The notes under the pieces are model-generated. The model worked only from the letters and a program-made list of their open reading frames with translations, made no database searches and was not told the origin of the DNA. A program made the position numbers and the translations under genes. Below are positions 39,949 through 48,888 of a stretch of DNA of 64,000 nt, piece by piece; within the stretch, counting starts at the first letter, position 1, and each line of letters opens with the position of its first letter. The stretch comes from Gordonia insulae (lineage in GTDB: Bacteria > Actinomycetota > Actinomycetes > Mycobacteriales > Mycobacteriaceae), in contig NZ_CP033972.1 in assembly GCF_003855095.1 (NCBI RefSeq), positions 5,890,001 through 5,954,000 of the forward strand. Reading direction: 5' to 3'.

Positions 39949-40021
39949 CACGAGATGGTGAAGGGTCGATCATCTCGTGGGTCGGCCTCTCGCACTCACC
40001 TGGCTCCGCGGGGTGAGTGCG
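39949..40021. promoter_or_regulatory. two long inverted repeats between the phospholipase operon and the two-component operon
   Basis: First repeat: CACGAGATG (39949-39957) with CATCTCGTG (39971-39979), spacer 13. Second: CGCACTCACC (39991-40000) with GGTGAGTGCG (40012-40021), spacer 11. Both are perfect and fill the divergent intergenic space; TACGGT at 40064-40069 is a likely -10 for the kinase gene. They are good candidates for the LuxR-type response regulator encoded next door. Confidence 0.55.
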
Positions 40022-40083
40022 GAATCCCCCGGAAGTATGACGACGGGGGAGGGCCCGGCGACCTACGGTGGGTAGTCGAGGTG

Positions 40084-41406
40084 ATGAAGATGTTTCGACG
40101 AATACGCTCGGCGGCCGGCGCGGCCGGCTCTGCGGCGATCCGTGGCGTGACCGAACTGCCGGCCGCCCAGGACCCTGCCGTGCAGCGCTACTTCCGGTCG
40201 CGGGCCAACTGGTTCTTCCTCGCGGTCGCCGCGATCATGTATTCGATCGCCTGGCCGACGTTGTCGCTGACCCATGTGCTGCCGACGTATGCCTTGCCGG
40301 TGGTAGCCGCGTTCGCGGCGTTCCCGATCGCGTTGGCGTGGTCGGCCCCGGTGATCGGTTGGGCCATCTCGGTCGTCTCGGCACAGCTGATCGGGATCAT
40401 CGTGCCGACCGTGCCCGGGTGGCCGTGGACGATCCAGGTCACGCACCTGATCGAGCTGCTGGTTCTCACCTTCTTCGCCTACCTCCGGTGCGGCCTCCGC
40501 TGGATTCCGGTGGTGTGGGTCAGCACCTCGATCGTCCTGGCGATCGCCGCACCCGCCGACGCGCGTGGCGGGTGGGTGTTCGGACTGACGTTCCTCGCGG
40601 TCGTGGTTGCCCTGCTGAGGTTCCTCCTCCGGTCGCGTCGACAGCTCGCCGAGAGCACCGAGCAGACTCAGCTCATCGAGTCGCAGAAGGCGATCCTGCA
40701 GGAGCGCACTCGCATCGCCCGCGATCTACACGATGTTGTGGCACACAGGATGTCGGTCGTGGTGGTGATGGCGCAGACCGCGCGCTACCGTCTCGACGAC
40801 GTGAGCGAGGAGGCCGCCGCCGAGTTCGAGGCGATCGCGGTGTCGGCACGTGCCTCTCTCGATGAGGTCCGGCAGATGCTCGGTGTGCTGCGGACCGACG
40901 GTGACGTCGCGGCGGCACCCAATCCAGGTCTGGGCGACATCGGCACGCTGGTGATGCAGACGCGGATGACCGGCGCCGTCGTCGGATTGTCGGACTCCGT
41001 GTCACATCAGGCCATCGGCGACGCATCGGGTCTGGTGATCTACCGCATCGTCCAGGAGAGCCTGGCCAACGCGACCCGGCACGCACCGGGTGCGCAGATC
41101 GAGATCTCTCTCACGCCCCACGCCGAGGGGGGCACCGAGGTCGAGGTCCGGAACTCGGCGCCGACGGTTGAACCCGTACAGATGGCCGGCCCGGGCAGCG
41201 GGATCCCGGGCATGCGCGAACGGGCCGCCGCGGTCGGGGGCACGGTGATCACCGGCCCCACTGCCGACGGTGGATTCGTCGTCCGTGCGCTCATTCCCCG
41301 GCAGGGGCACGCCGCCACCGTCACGACAGACCCCACCGTCGCGACAGACCCCACCGTCACGACAGACCCGGCCGCCGCCGATTCGGGCGCCCGCGCCGGC
41401 GGTTAG
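40084..41406 (+). CDS. NarL-type sensor histidine kinase
   Basis: A 440-aa kinase. Residues about 40-190 have five or six hydrophobic segments with very short loops, so it may sense the membrane itself. HisKA_3 follows with RTRIARDLHDVVAHRM (phospho-His216), then the ATPase domain with QESLANATRHAPGA (N box) and GSGIPGMRERAAAVGG (G box). The C-terminus has a sixfold-residue repeat TVTTDP/TVATDP/TVTTDP. Start choice is open: GTG 40081, ATG 40084 or ATG 40090; the short leader carries GAGG best spaced for the last. The response regulator begins nine bases after its stop. Confidence 0.92.
   Translation: MKMFRRIRSAAGAAGSAAIRGVTELPAAQDPAVQRYFRSRANWFFLAVAAIMYSIAWPTLSLTHVLPTYALPVVAAFAAFPIALAWSAPVIGWAISVVSAQLIGIIVPTVPGWPWTIQVTHLIELLVLTFFAYLRCGLRWIPVVWVSTSIVLAIAAPADARGGWVFGLTFLAVVVALLRFLLRSRRQLAESTEQTQLIESQKAILQERTRIARDLHDVVAHRMSVVVVMAQTARYRLDDVSEEAAAEFEAIAVSARASLDEVRQMLGVLRTDGDVAAAPNPGLGDIGTLVMQTRMTGAVVGLSDSVSHQAIGDASGLVIYRIVQESLANATRHAPGAQIEISLTPHAEGGTEVEVRNSAPTVEPVQMAGPGSGIPGMRERAAAVGGTVITGPTADGGFVVRALIPRQGHAATVTTDPTVATDPTVTTDPAAADSGARAGG
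41317..41370. repeat. 18-bp in-frame tandem repeat, three copies
   Basis: ACCGTCRCGACAGACCC plus C or G, three times (41317-41334, 41335-41352, 41353-41370), encoding TVxTDP at the C-terminal end of the kinase. Copies differ at one or two bases. Confidence 0.92.
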
Positions 41407-41415
41407 GCTCGGCCC

Positions 41416-42075
41416 GTGGCTGTGACGGTGGTCGTCGTCGACGACCAGGCGATGGTGCGTCAGGGATTCTCGGCGCTGCTCGGTGCCCAATCCGACATCT
41501 CGGTGCTCGGCGATGCCGCGGATGGCGTCGCGGCGGTGGAACTCTGTGCGCGCGTACGCCCGGACGTGGTCCTCATGGACGTGCGGATGCCACGCAAGGA
41601 CGGTCTCCGGGCGGCCGATGAGATCCTGCGTGCGGCGTCGGGCACAGGCGACGCGGCGACCAGGGTGCTGATGCTGACCACCTTCGACATCGACGACTAC
41701 GTGTACGAGGCGCTGCGGATCGGCGCCTCCGGATTCCTGCTGAAGGACGCGCCGGCCGACGAGCTGGTGCGCGCCGTGCGCGTGGTCGCCGCGGGCGAGG
41801 CGTTGCTGGCGCCGTCGATCACCCGGCGGCTCATCGCCGAGGTGACGTCGCGGCGCGCCCGGGCACCGCGGACGTCTGCGGTGGATGTGCTCACACCCCG
41901 GGAACGCGAGGTCCTCGATCTGGTGGCCGACGGCAAGTCGAACTCCGAGATCGCGACCGAGCTGTTCGTCTCCGAGCAGACGGTCAAGACGCACGTCAGC
42001 AGCGTTCTGGGAAAACTCGGTCTGCGCGATCGGGCGCAGGCGGTGGTCTTCGCGTACGAGAACGGTCTCAAGTAG
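41416..42075 (+). CDS. NarL/FixJ family response regulator
   Basis: A 219-aa regulator. The receiver domain has the acidic pair Asp9-Asp10 (VVVVDDQAM), phosphoacceptor Asp55 (VVLMDVRMP), Thr of MLTTFD, and Lys of LLKDAP. Residues 155-219 are a LuxR-type helix-turn-helix: LTPREREVLDLVADGKSNSEIA and SEQTVKTHVSSVLGKLG. It is cotranscribed with the kinase. Likely targets are the inverted repeats upstream of the kinase, which also face the phospholipase operon. GTG start. Confidence 0.95.
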   Translation: MAVTVVVVDDQAMVRQGFSALLGAQSDISVLGDAADGVAAVELCARVRPDVVLMDVRMPRKDGLRAADEILRAASGTGDAATRVLMLTTFDIDDYVYEALRIGASGFLLKDAPADELVRAVRVVAAGEALLAPSITRRLIAEVTSRRARAPRTSAVDVLTPREREVLDLVADGKSNSEIATELFVSEQTVKTHVSSVLGKLGLRDRAQAVVFAYENGLK

Positions 42076-42197
42076 GGCCAGAACTGGTATCGCCGCGACG
42101 GTCCGCTGATGCGGCGACAATCCGGCAGATGATCGTCGCGCCCACTAGATTGAGTGGCGTACGCGTCACGGTCGCTCGGCAGGGAGGTCCCACGGCA

Positions 42198-43232
42198 ATG
42201 GCCAAGAGGTTCGGCATTCTCACCAGCGGAGGCGATTGCCCCGGTTTGAACGCGGTGATCCGCGGGGCGGTGCTCAAAGGTGAAACCGTCTACGGGCATG
42301 AGTTCGTCGGCTTCAAAGACGGCTGGTACGGCCTCGTATACGGCGACATCATGGAGCTGAACCGCACGACGGTGCGCGGCCTGTCGCACGAGGGCGGAAC
42401 CATTCTCGGGACCAGTCGGTTCGGGCCGTACCAGGAGCCCGACGGCGGCCCGGAGAACATCAAGAAGGTGCTCAAGAACCTCGGTATCGACGGTGTCATC
42501 GCGATCGGCGGCGAGGGCACCGCGTCGGCATCCAAGCGCCTGTTCGAGGATGGCATCAACATCGTCGGCGTGCCCAAGACCATCGACAACGACATCGATG
42601 CCACGGACTACACGTTCGGTTTCAACACGGCGGTGGAGATCGCGACCGAGGCGATCGACCGGCTGCGCACCACCGGGAACTCGCACCGACGATGCATGGT
42701 GCTCGAGGTGATGGGGCGCCACGCCGGTTGGATCGCACTGCATTCGGGGATCGCCGGTGGCGCGCACGCAATCCTGATCCCGGAGCAGCCCGAGAGCCTC
42801 AATCAGATCTGTGCCTGGGTCACGAGCGTCAAGAGTCGCGGCCGTTCCCCGATGGTGGTCGTCGCCGAGGGCTTCAAGCTCCCCGACATGGAGCAGGCCT
42901 ACTCGGACAAGGGACTGGACGGATTCAACCGCCCGCGGCTCGGCGGCATCGGTGAGGTTCTCGCGCCGCTGATCCAGGACCGCACCGGCATCGAGACCCG
43001 GTCCACCGTCCTCGGCCACATCCAGCGTGGCGGCGTGCCCACCGCCTTCGATCGGGTGCTCGCCACCCGGTTCGGCATGGCCATCTCCGATGTCGTCGCC
43101 GACAAGGACTGGGGCAAGATGGTGGCCCTGCGTGGCACGGACATCGTGCGGACGACGTTCGACCAGGCTCTCGCGAATCCGAAGCAGGTCCCCTCGGAGC
43201 AGTATCAGGAGATCCGGGTCATCTTCGGTTGA
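42198..43232 (+). CDS. pfkA: 6-phosphofructokinase
   Basis: A 344-aa glycolytic kinase. FGILTSGGDCPGLNAVIRG binds nucleotide; GGEGT at 104-108 has Gly107 where pyrophosphate-dependent enzymes have Asp, so ATP is predicted as donor, although PKTIDNDID keeps the Lys common in mixed group III enzymes. Catalytic base Asp is in TIDNDID; MGRHAGWIALHSG and GHIQRGGVPTAFDR bind substrate. AGGGAGGT nine bases before ATG 42198. Same position as Rv3010c between gatA and gatB. Confidence 0.96.
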   Translation: MAKRFGILTSGGDCPGLNAVIRGAVLKGETVYGHEFVGFKDGWYGLVYGDIMELNRTTVRGLSHEGGTILGTSRFGPYQEPDGGPENIKKVLKNLGIDGVIAIGGEGTASASKRLFEDGINIVGVPKTIDNDIDATDYTFGFNTAVEIATEAIDRLRTTGNSHRRCMVLEVMGRHAGWIALHSGIAGGAHAILIPEQPESLNQICAWVTSVKSRGRSPMVVVAEGFKLPDMEQAYSDKGLDGFNRPRLGGIGEVLAPLIQDRTGIETRSTVLGHIQRGGVPTAFDRVLATRFGMAISDVVADKDWGKMVALRGTDIVRTTFDQALANPKQVPSEQYQEIRVIFG

Positions 43233-43233
43233 G

Positions 43234-43488
43234 TCAGATCGTGCCGGGCGGATATGTCGCCGGATAGGTCACCGGGGGCTGCGCGACCGGTTCACGCGGG
43301 ATGACCAGCCAGAGCACCAGATACAGAAGTACCTGGGGGCCGGGCAACAGGATCGACGCCACGAAGAGCACGCGGATGAGAGTGGCGTCCCAGCCGAATC
43401 GGGTGGCGATACCGCCGCAGACGCCACCGAGCCAGGCGTCATCGCGGGAGCGCATCAGTCGGGTGGTCGCGGGAGTGGTTGTGGTCAT
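43234..43488 (-). CDS. PspC domain membrane protein
   Basis: An 84-aa protein with one PspC domain: RLMRSRDDAWLGGVCGGIATRFGWD followed by the hydrophobic LIRVLFVASILLPGPQVLLYLVLWLVIP, i.e. two membrane segments. PspC proteins work in envelope-stress control in enterobacteria; in actinobacteria the domain also forms the sensor part of kinases. Here it stands alone. AAGGAT precedes the ATG. Convergent with pfkA, two bases apart at the stops. Confidence 0.88.
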   Translation of the reverse strand: MTTTTPATTRLMRSRDDAWLGGVCGGIATRFGWDATLIRVLFVASILLPGPQVLLYLVLWLVIPREPVAQPPVTYPATYPPGTI

Positions 43489-43623
43489 CGGTGATCCTTT
43501 CTCACACCATCGACGCTACGCAGCCCGGTGCCCTCGGGCATCGGGGTTCACCCTGACGCCGACCCGGGTTTCCGGGGCCGGGTCCACCGGCCCGTGCGGC
43601 CGGTGAAACCGTGGAGCAATAAG

Positions 43624-45135
43624 ATGGCTGACATGACTGCCGCTGCCACCGAACTGCTCGACTACGACCAGGTCATCGCGGATTTCGATCCGGTCATGGG
43701 TCTCGAGGTCCACGTCGAGCTCGGCACCGAGACAAAGATGTTCTGCGGATGCCCGACCGCGTTCGGTGCCGACCCGAACACCCAGGTGTGTCCGGTCTGC
43801 ATCGGACTGCCGGGATCGTTGCCGGTGGTCAACGGGAAGGCGATCGAGTCGGCGATCCGGATCGGGCTGGCGCTGAACTGCTCGATCCGTCCGTCCAGCG
43901 TGTTCGCCCGGAAGAACTATTTCTATCCGGACCAGCCGAAGAACTATCAGATCTCCCAGTACGACGAGCCGATCGCATTCGACGGATATCTCGAGGTGCT
44001 GCTGCCTGACGGCACGCCGTGGCGGGTGGAGATCGAGCGGGCCCACATGGAGGAGGACACCGGCAAGTCGCTGCACATCGGCGGCTCGGGTCGTATCCAC
44101 GGTGCGAGTCACTCGTTGCTGGACTACAACCGCGCAGGCGTCCCGCTGGTGGAGATCGTGACCAAGCCGATCGTCGGTGCCGGCGAGCGTGCACCGGAGG
44201 TGGCGCGCGCCTACGTCACGGCGCTGCGGGATCTGCTCAAGGCGCTCGGGGTCTCCGACGTCCGGATGGACCAGGGTTCGCTGCGCTGCGACGCCAACGT
44301 CTCGTTGATGCGCAAGGACGCGACCGAGTTCGGCACCCGGACCGAGACGAAGAACGTGAACTCGCTGAAGAGCGTCGAGATCGCGGTGCGCTACGAGATG
44401 CGTCGCCAGGCCGCGATCCTCGAGGCCGGCGGCGAGATCGTGCAGGAGACCCGCCACTTCCATGAGGAAGACGGGTCGACCTCGCCAGGTCGCCGCAAGG
44501 AGACCGCCGAGGACTACCGGTATTTTCCGGAGCCGGATCTGCCTCCGGTGCAACCGGATTCAGCGTGGATCGATGAGCTGGCGACCACCCTTCCGGAGAT
44601 GCCATGGGTGCGCCGTGCGCGCATCCAGGAGGACTGGGGTGTCTCCGACGAGGTGATGCGCGACCTGGTCAACGTGGGCGCCGTGGACCTCATCATCGAG
44701 ACCGTGGATGCCGGTGCGAGTCCGGAGGCCGCACGGGGCTGGTGGGTGTCGTTCCTGGCGCAGCAGGCCAACTCGCGCAGTGTCGAGCTGTCCGAGCTGC
44801 CGATCTCCCCGGCTCAGGTCGCGGCCATCGTCGGCCTCGTCGACGAGGGCAAGCTGACCACCAAACTCGCCCAGCAGGTCGCGGTCGCGGTCCTCGACGG
44901 CGAGGGTGAACCCGCGCAGATCGTCGCCGACCGCGGTCTCGAGGTGGTGCGCGACGACTCGGCCCTGCAGAAGGCCGTCGACGAGGCACTCGCCGCCAAC
45001 CCCGATATCGCCGAGAAGATCCGTGGTGGGAAGGTGCAGGCGGCCGGCAAGATCGTCGGCGACGTCATGAAGGCGACCCGCGGGCAGGCCGATCCGGCGC
45101 GGGTGAAGGAGCTCGTGATCGCCGCCTGTCAGTGA
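43624..45135 (+). CDS. gatB: Asp/Glu-tRNA amidotransferase subunit B
   Basis: A 503-aa subunit carrying the kinase/transamidase site and tRNA-binding tail. GLEVHVEL, the zinc cysteines in FCGCPTAFG and [30 protein letters not shown], and [16 protein letters not shown] are GatB marks; the C-terminal YqeY/GatB domain runs from about residue 355. GGAG precedes ATG 43624. It pairs with gatC-gatA at 36199-38000. Divergent from the PspC gene. Confidence 0.97.
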   Translation: MADMTAAATELLDYDQVIADFDPVMGLEVHVELGTETKMFCGCPTAFGADPNTQVCPVCIGLPGSLPVVNGKAIESAIRIGLALNCSIRPSSVFARKNYFYPDQPKNYQISQYDEPIAFDGYLEVLLPDGTPWRVEIERAHMEEDTGKSLHIGGSGRIHGASHSLLDYNRAGVPLVEIVTKPIVGAGERAPEVARAYVTALRDLLKALGVSDVRMDQGSLRCDANVSLMRKDATEFGTRTETKNVNSLKSVEIAVRYEMRRQAAILEAGGEIVQETRHFHEEDGSTSPGRRKETAEDYRYFPEPDLPPVQPDSAWIDELATTLPEMPWVRRARIQEDWGVSDEVMRDLVNVGAVDLIIETVDAGASPEAARGWWVSFLAQQANSRSVELSELPISPAQVAAIVGLVDEGKLTTKLAQQVAVAVLDGEGEPAQIVADRGLEVVRDDSALQKAVDEALAANPDIAEKIRGGKVQAAGKIVGDVMKATRGQADPARVKELVIAACQ

Positions 45136-45145
45136 CGGTTCGACG

Positions 45146-45604
45146 TCACGCCGGGCCGGGAAGCATCGCGAGGACGTCCGTGTCGGCGCCCGCCGCGACC
45201 AATCGGGAACGCATCGTCGCGAGCCAGGTGTCCGCCCACGACTGATCGACCGACGCGAGGATGTCGTACTGCGCCTTCCACGACGCCCGGCTGAAGTCGG
45301 GAGATCCCGGCGGGTGCAATCGCCGTGACATGCGCTCCGAGACCGATTCGGCCACCCAGCGGAGGAACTCGTCAGGATCGGCGGTGCTCCGGTCGGACAG
45401 GATGCGGTCGCGTTCGCGTGCGGTGAGGTGCCATCCGTCGGGACCGCGAAGGCAGTAGGGCGTCGAGTCGCCGCGCACCGAGCCGAGCACCGGCAGGTCC
45501 TGCGGCAGGGCGCCGATCCGGTTCGCCAGATCGCCGATCCGCGTGCGCATCCTCTCGTCGAGGAGGGCGTCCGATCCGTCCGGGCCCGCAGGCGTTCCGG
45601 GCAT
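45146..45604 (-). CDS. small protein coupled to the TNT-domain gene; candidate immunity factor
   Basis: A 152-aa protein I do not recognise by family. It has no signal peptide and no membrane segment, so it is cytosolic. It is rich in helix (RMRTRIGDLANRIGALPQD, WVAESVSERMSRRL) with two conserved-looking stretches, YCLRGPDGWHLTARERDRIL and SWKAQYDILASVDQSWADTW. Its ATG shares one base with the stop of the TNT-domain gene (TGATG), so both are made together. In M. tuberculosis the gene after cpnT encodes the TNT immunity factor; I infer the same role here from position only. Confidence 0.7.
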   Translation of the reverse strand: MPGTPAGPDGSDALLDERMRTRIGDLANRIGALPQDLPVLGSVRGDSTPYCLRGPDGWHLTARERDRILSDRSTADPDEFLRWVAESVSERMSRRLHPPGSPDFSRASWKAQYDILASVDQSWADTWLATMRSRLVAAGADTDVLAMLPGPA

Positions 45605-46335
45605 CAGCTCACGGCGGGAAAGGACTGGCGCAGATAGCCCGCACACTTCAGCCAGCCGACGCTCAACGTGCCGTCCTGGTTGATGAACGTCACGCACTGC
45701 GGAAACGCGGAGTCGGGGAGATAGGACCGCACCACCTCGTACTGGACCCCGCCGCCGCGCTGCTGGAACCACGGGGCGATCCGGCCGGTGTCCACCGGGA
45801 GCGGCTTGATCACCTCGTACACGTGGTAGTTGCAGTACTGTTCCTGCCCTTGGGGGCCGGAGAGATTCGACGGCGGTAGCGAGCGCGCGGCGTATTTCGT
45901 GCCGGGGACGGAGAGGAAGTTGCCGCCCTCGCCGCCGTAGCGATCCATGCGGGTCCCGGCCCTCAGCGTCGCCTTGTGTTTGATCGGCTTGTCGTCACGG
46001 TCGAGGACATAGCCTTGTTGCGGCGGGTAGATCCACCAGTTCGAATTGATGTCGTCGTAGTACGTCTCGTCGAACTCGTACTTGTTCATCGACGGTCCGA
46101 ACCGTTGGTACCCGGCCAGTTGTGAGCCGGTCGGCGGCTGCGTCGAGAAGGTCTGCGGTCCGTAGCGACTGACCCCGTCGTAGGAAGCGGCCGAGCAGCC
46201 CTGGGTGGTCGGTCCGCCGAGCGATCCGAGGTCGAGTGAGCTGAACGGATCGGGTGCAGCGGTCGCGGCCGCTCCGGACGAGAAGCAGATGGAGATGATG
46301 AACGCGAGGACGATGACGGGACTGCGACGATTCAT
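45604..46335 (-). CDS. secreted TNT-domain protein (predicted NAD glycohydrolase)
   Basis: A 243-aa exported protein with signal peptide (NRRSPVIVLAFIISICFSS, cleavage near ATAAP-D, residue 28). The TNT domain covers about residues 95-200: GTRMDRYGGEGGNFLSVPG, AARSLPPSN, YHVYEVIKPLPVDTG and APWFQQRGGGVQYE, with candidate catalytic Arg132 and Gln198 as in tuberculosis necrotizing toxin. TNT hydrolyses NAD(P). Unlike CpnT there is no channel or WXG100 part; it is a free secreted domain with four cysteines (47, 168, 214, 231) outside the signal, suitable for two disulfides, and a C-terminal extension of about 40 residues. GAAAGG seven bases before the ATG. Confidence 0.85.
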   Translation of the reverse strand: MNRRSPVIVLAFIISICFSSGAAATAAPDPFSSLDLGSLGGPTTQGCSAASYDGVSRYGPQTFSTQPPTGSQLAGYQRFGPSMNKYEFDETYYDDINSNWWIYPPQQGYVLDRDDKPIKHKATLRAGTRMDRYGGEGGNFLSVPGTKYAARSLPPSNLSGPQGQEQYCNYHVYEVIKPLPVDTGRIAPWFQQRGGGVQYEVVRSYLPDSAFPQCVTFINQDGTLSVGWLKCAGYLRQSFPAVS

Positions 46336-46476
46336 GATCGCGCCTTTCGCACGAGGTGATCGCGGATGCGAGATGCAGGCACGATAACCGACTCACCGCC
46401 GCGGCGTGCACGTCTTCGTCAACGTCGAGCGTTCAGGTGACGCGGAACCCGCTGGGTGCGACACGGTCGGGTCGGT

Positions 46477-47655
46477 TCAGGTCCGGTCCTCGGACGACGA
46501 CGGCGGCAGCCACTTCACCACGCGGTCGTCGGTGCTGACCGGTTTGCCGTACTCCTTGTTGACCGTGGCGAACTGCAGAATCCCGTTGTCCAGGGCGACC
46601 ATTCGGCCCAGCGCGCCATACCGCTTCTCCAAGACCACCACCGGGGGTGTGACGGCAGGCTTCTCGCGAGTCGGCTCGGTGAGTGCCTCGATGTGCTGGG
46701 TTCGCGTGGTGGAGACGAAGATCGCCCCGGACGTCACCGCGCAGCCCGCGATCTGCGGCCGGTCGGGCCATGTCCACAGGACCTTGGGGCCGGACGATTC
46801 GAGGACCTGCACACGATCTTCGGTCGGTGTCTGCTCGGCGAAGTACAACGATCCCGTGGTGGTGCTGGGGCACAGCGAGACGTTGGAGCCGAGGCCGGAC
46901 GCCAGGATGCGCGGCGGCGGGTTCGCGCCCGACCGGAACGACGTGACGACCATGATCTTGCCGGCCAGGGACGACGGACTCGCGGCGGCGGCAGGGTCGC
47001 CCGCATTACCGGTGGCCACCACCAGTTCGCCCGGCGTACGGAAGAACATCGCCCCCATGTTCCCGGTGGCGCCCTTGGGGATTCCCACCAGGATCGGCTT
47101 CGGGACGTCGCCGGGTGCGAGTCGCACGATCCGGTTGTCGGACGGCGTGGTGATCAGTGCGTAGATCAACCGGTCCTGGGAGTAGGTGGGGGAGAACGCG
47201 AAGTCGATCAGCCCGCCGTCGCCGGAGCTGTCGACCGGTGCGGTCGCCAGCACACGTTGTGGTCCATAGCGTTTGGTGGTGAGGATCCTGCCGGTGGTGC
47301 GCTCGGCGACCACCGTGACGTCGCCCTGGTCGTCGCCGGGCATCACCGCGGCGGTGGAGGCCAGGCAGGTCGCGATCACGGCGGGGTCCGGGTCCACGCA
47401 CGGTCCGGGCGGTGGTGGTACCGGAGGCTCGGTGGGAGACGGTCGTGGCTGTTCCTTCTTGGCCGCGGATTCGTTGTTGGCGCTGAAGGCGCCGGCATCC
47501 TTGGCGCGGTCCTGGTCGGTGAAGTCGGCGCAACCATTGAGCACGACGAGCACAGCGAGGACGGCCGCCACGATCCCCAGACGCGAGCCCGGTGTCCGGT
47601 TCCCCCGTGCCAACCGCTCCCGGTTGGGCGTTGTCGTCGGCCACCCCTTGCGCAT
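46477..47655 (-). CDS. lppZ: lipoprotein LppZ-like, PQQ-dependent sugar dehydrogenase-type beta-propeller
   Basis: A 392-aa lipoprotein: basic start, VAAVLAVLVVLNGC lipobox, then a proline-rich linker (PSPTEPPVPPPPGP) and a six-bladed propeller of the soluble glucose dehydrogenase type (DFAFSPTYSQDRLIYALITT, ILASGLGSNVSLCP, GRMVALDNGILQF). The catalytic His and PQQ ligands are not evident, so enzymatic activity is doubtful. ATG 47655 is set by a -10 box seven bases upstream. It faces doxX, exactly as Rv3006 faces Rv3005c. Confidence 0.88.
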   Translation of the reverse strand: MRKGWPTTTPNRERLARGNRTPGSRLGIVAAVLAVLVVLNGCADFTDQDRAKDAGAFSANNESAAKKEQPRPSPTEPPVPPPPGPCVDPDPAVIATCLASTAAVMPGDDQGDVTVVAERTTGRILTTKRYGPQRVLATAPVDSSGDGGLIDFAFSPTYSQDRLIYALITTPSDNRIVRLAPGDVPKPILVGIPKGATGNMGAMFFRTPGELVVATGNAGDPAAAASPSSLAGKIMVVTSFRSGANPPPRILASGLGSNVSLCPSTTTGSLYFAEQTPTEDRVQVLESSGPKVLWTWPDRPQIAGCAVTSGAIFVSTTRTQHIEALTEPTREKPAVTPPVVVLEKRYGALGRMVALDNGILQFATVNKEYGKPVSTDDRVVKWLPPSSSEDRT

Positions 47656-47662
47656 GCCACCC

Positions 47663-47668
47663 AGAGTA
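47663..47668 (-). promoter_or_regulatory. -10 box of lppZ, leaderless
   Basis: TACTCT on the minus strand seven bases before ATG 47655. Confidence 0.5.
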
Positions 47669-47724
47669 GGTGATCGATTCCGACTCACCGCGTGCTGCAC
47701 GAGCGACCCGGCGGCAACTGCGCC

Positions 47725-47730
47725 TACAGT
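47725..47730 (+). promoter_or_regulatory. -10 box of the DoxX gene, leaderless
   Basis: TACAGT seven bases before GTG 47738; back to back with the lppZ promoter. Confidence 0.5.
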
Positions 47731-47737
47731 CGGACGT

Positions 47738-48874
47738 GTGACCGAACGTGACATGGCTGCAGGCAGCGGTTCCAGTCCGTACGACGAGCCGACCGGCGAG
47801 ATCGACCTGGGCGAGGCGGCGCCGATGCGCCGCCGCCGGGTCGCCGCCGACGACGATCGTGACTCGTTCTATGCACGGCATGCAAGTGGTGGCCGGTCGA
47901 TGTCGCGTGTCGACGACCTCGACGACATCGACCCGGATGAGGTGGACACCCAGGCGATCCCGGCACGGACCACCGCGCCGCCGCCTTCCGCCGCGCCGGC
48001 GCCTGCCGCACCCGCACCCGCACCCGCGGCCGCCCCGGCCGAGACGGCACCCGTCGCCGACTCCGACGACGAGATCGACCGGGCCGAGGCTCCGACCCGG
48101 CGTTTCTCGGCGTCACCGGCCGCGGCCACCCCCGCGCCCGCGGAGGATCTGCAGACCGACGACTTCACCGCGCTGCCGCCGACCCGCGCCGCCGACTACG
48201 AGTACGCCGACGCCGACGTCGTCGACCGGTACGAGACCCCACCCCCTGCGGATGATCGCCTCCGGTCCGTCGAAGAGGATCTCGCCGACGCGCAGCGGCG
48301 GGCTCGGCGCGGCACGCTCGACATCGGGCTGCTCCTGCTGCGTTGTGCGGTGGGTGCCATCGCCATCGCCCACGGAACCCAGAAACTCTTCGGGTGGTGG
48401 AACGGTCCGCGGTTGTCCGGATTCGAGGACATGCTGGTCAACGCGCCCAACCCGGCCATCGGGTTCCAGGCAGACGCCGCCCGACCACTCGCGATTCTCG
48501 GCGCATTGTCCGAGACCCTCGGTGGACTGATGTTGGTCGTGGGGCTGTTCACCCCGTTGGCCGCGTCGGCGGTGGTGGGTGTGATGCTGGTCGCAGCCGC
48601 CTACAAGGCGACGCTGGCGGGTGGGGTGTGGTTCTTCGCCGCAGACCCCAACGGTGCCGGCCTCGAGTACGAACTGCTCCTCGTGATGTGCGCCGCCGCG
48701 ATCATCCTGACCGGACCGGGGCGGATCTCGCTCGATGCCCCGCGTGGGTGGTCCCGACGGCCGTCCTGGGGTTCGCTCGCGCTGCTACTGGTGGGGATCG
48801 GTGCCGCGGTCGCGGTGTGGCTGGTGTTCAACGGCACCGATCCGTTCCAGTCGCCGGGGAATCCGGCGGGCTGA
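47738..48874 (+). CDS. DoxX family membrane protein with long acidic, Ala/Pro-rich N-terminus
   Basis: A 378-aa protein in two parts. Residues 1-190 are hydrophilic, rich in Asp, Glu, Ala and Pro (alternating PAPAPAPA-like stretches about 85-110) and probably disordered in the cytosol. From about residue 194 it is a four-helix DoxX: LDIGLLLLRCAVGAIAIAHG, FGWWNG, LAILGALSETLGGLMLVVGLFTPLAA and LVMCAAAIILTG. In M. tuberculosis DoxX works with SseA and SodA in redox protection; no partner is seen here. GTG 47738 fits the -10 box, ATG 47753 is an alternative. Confidence 0.9.
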   Translation: MTERDMAAGSGSSPYDEPTGEIDLGEAAPMRRRRVAADDDRDSFYARHASGGRSMSRVDDLDDIDPDEVDTQAIPARTTAPPPSAAPAPAAPAPAPAAAPAETAPVADSDDEIDRAEAPTRRFSASPAAATPAPAEDLQTDDFTALPPTRAADYEYADADVVDRYETPPPADDRLRSVEEDLADAQRRARRGTLDIGLLLLRCAVGAIAIAHGTQKLFGWWNGPRLSGFEDMLVNAPNPAIGFQADAARPLAILGALSETLGGLMLVVGLFTPLAASAVVGVMLVAAAYKATLAGGVWFFAADPNGAGLEYELLLVMCAAAIILTGPGRISLDAPRGWSRRPSWGSLALLLVGIGAAVAVWLVFNGTDPFQSPGNPAG

Positions 48875-48888
48875 CCGACTCTGCGGCG

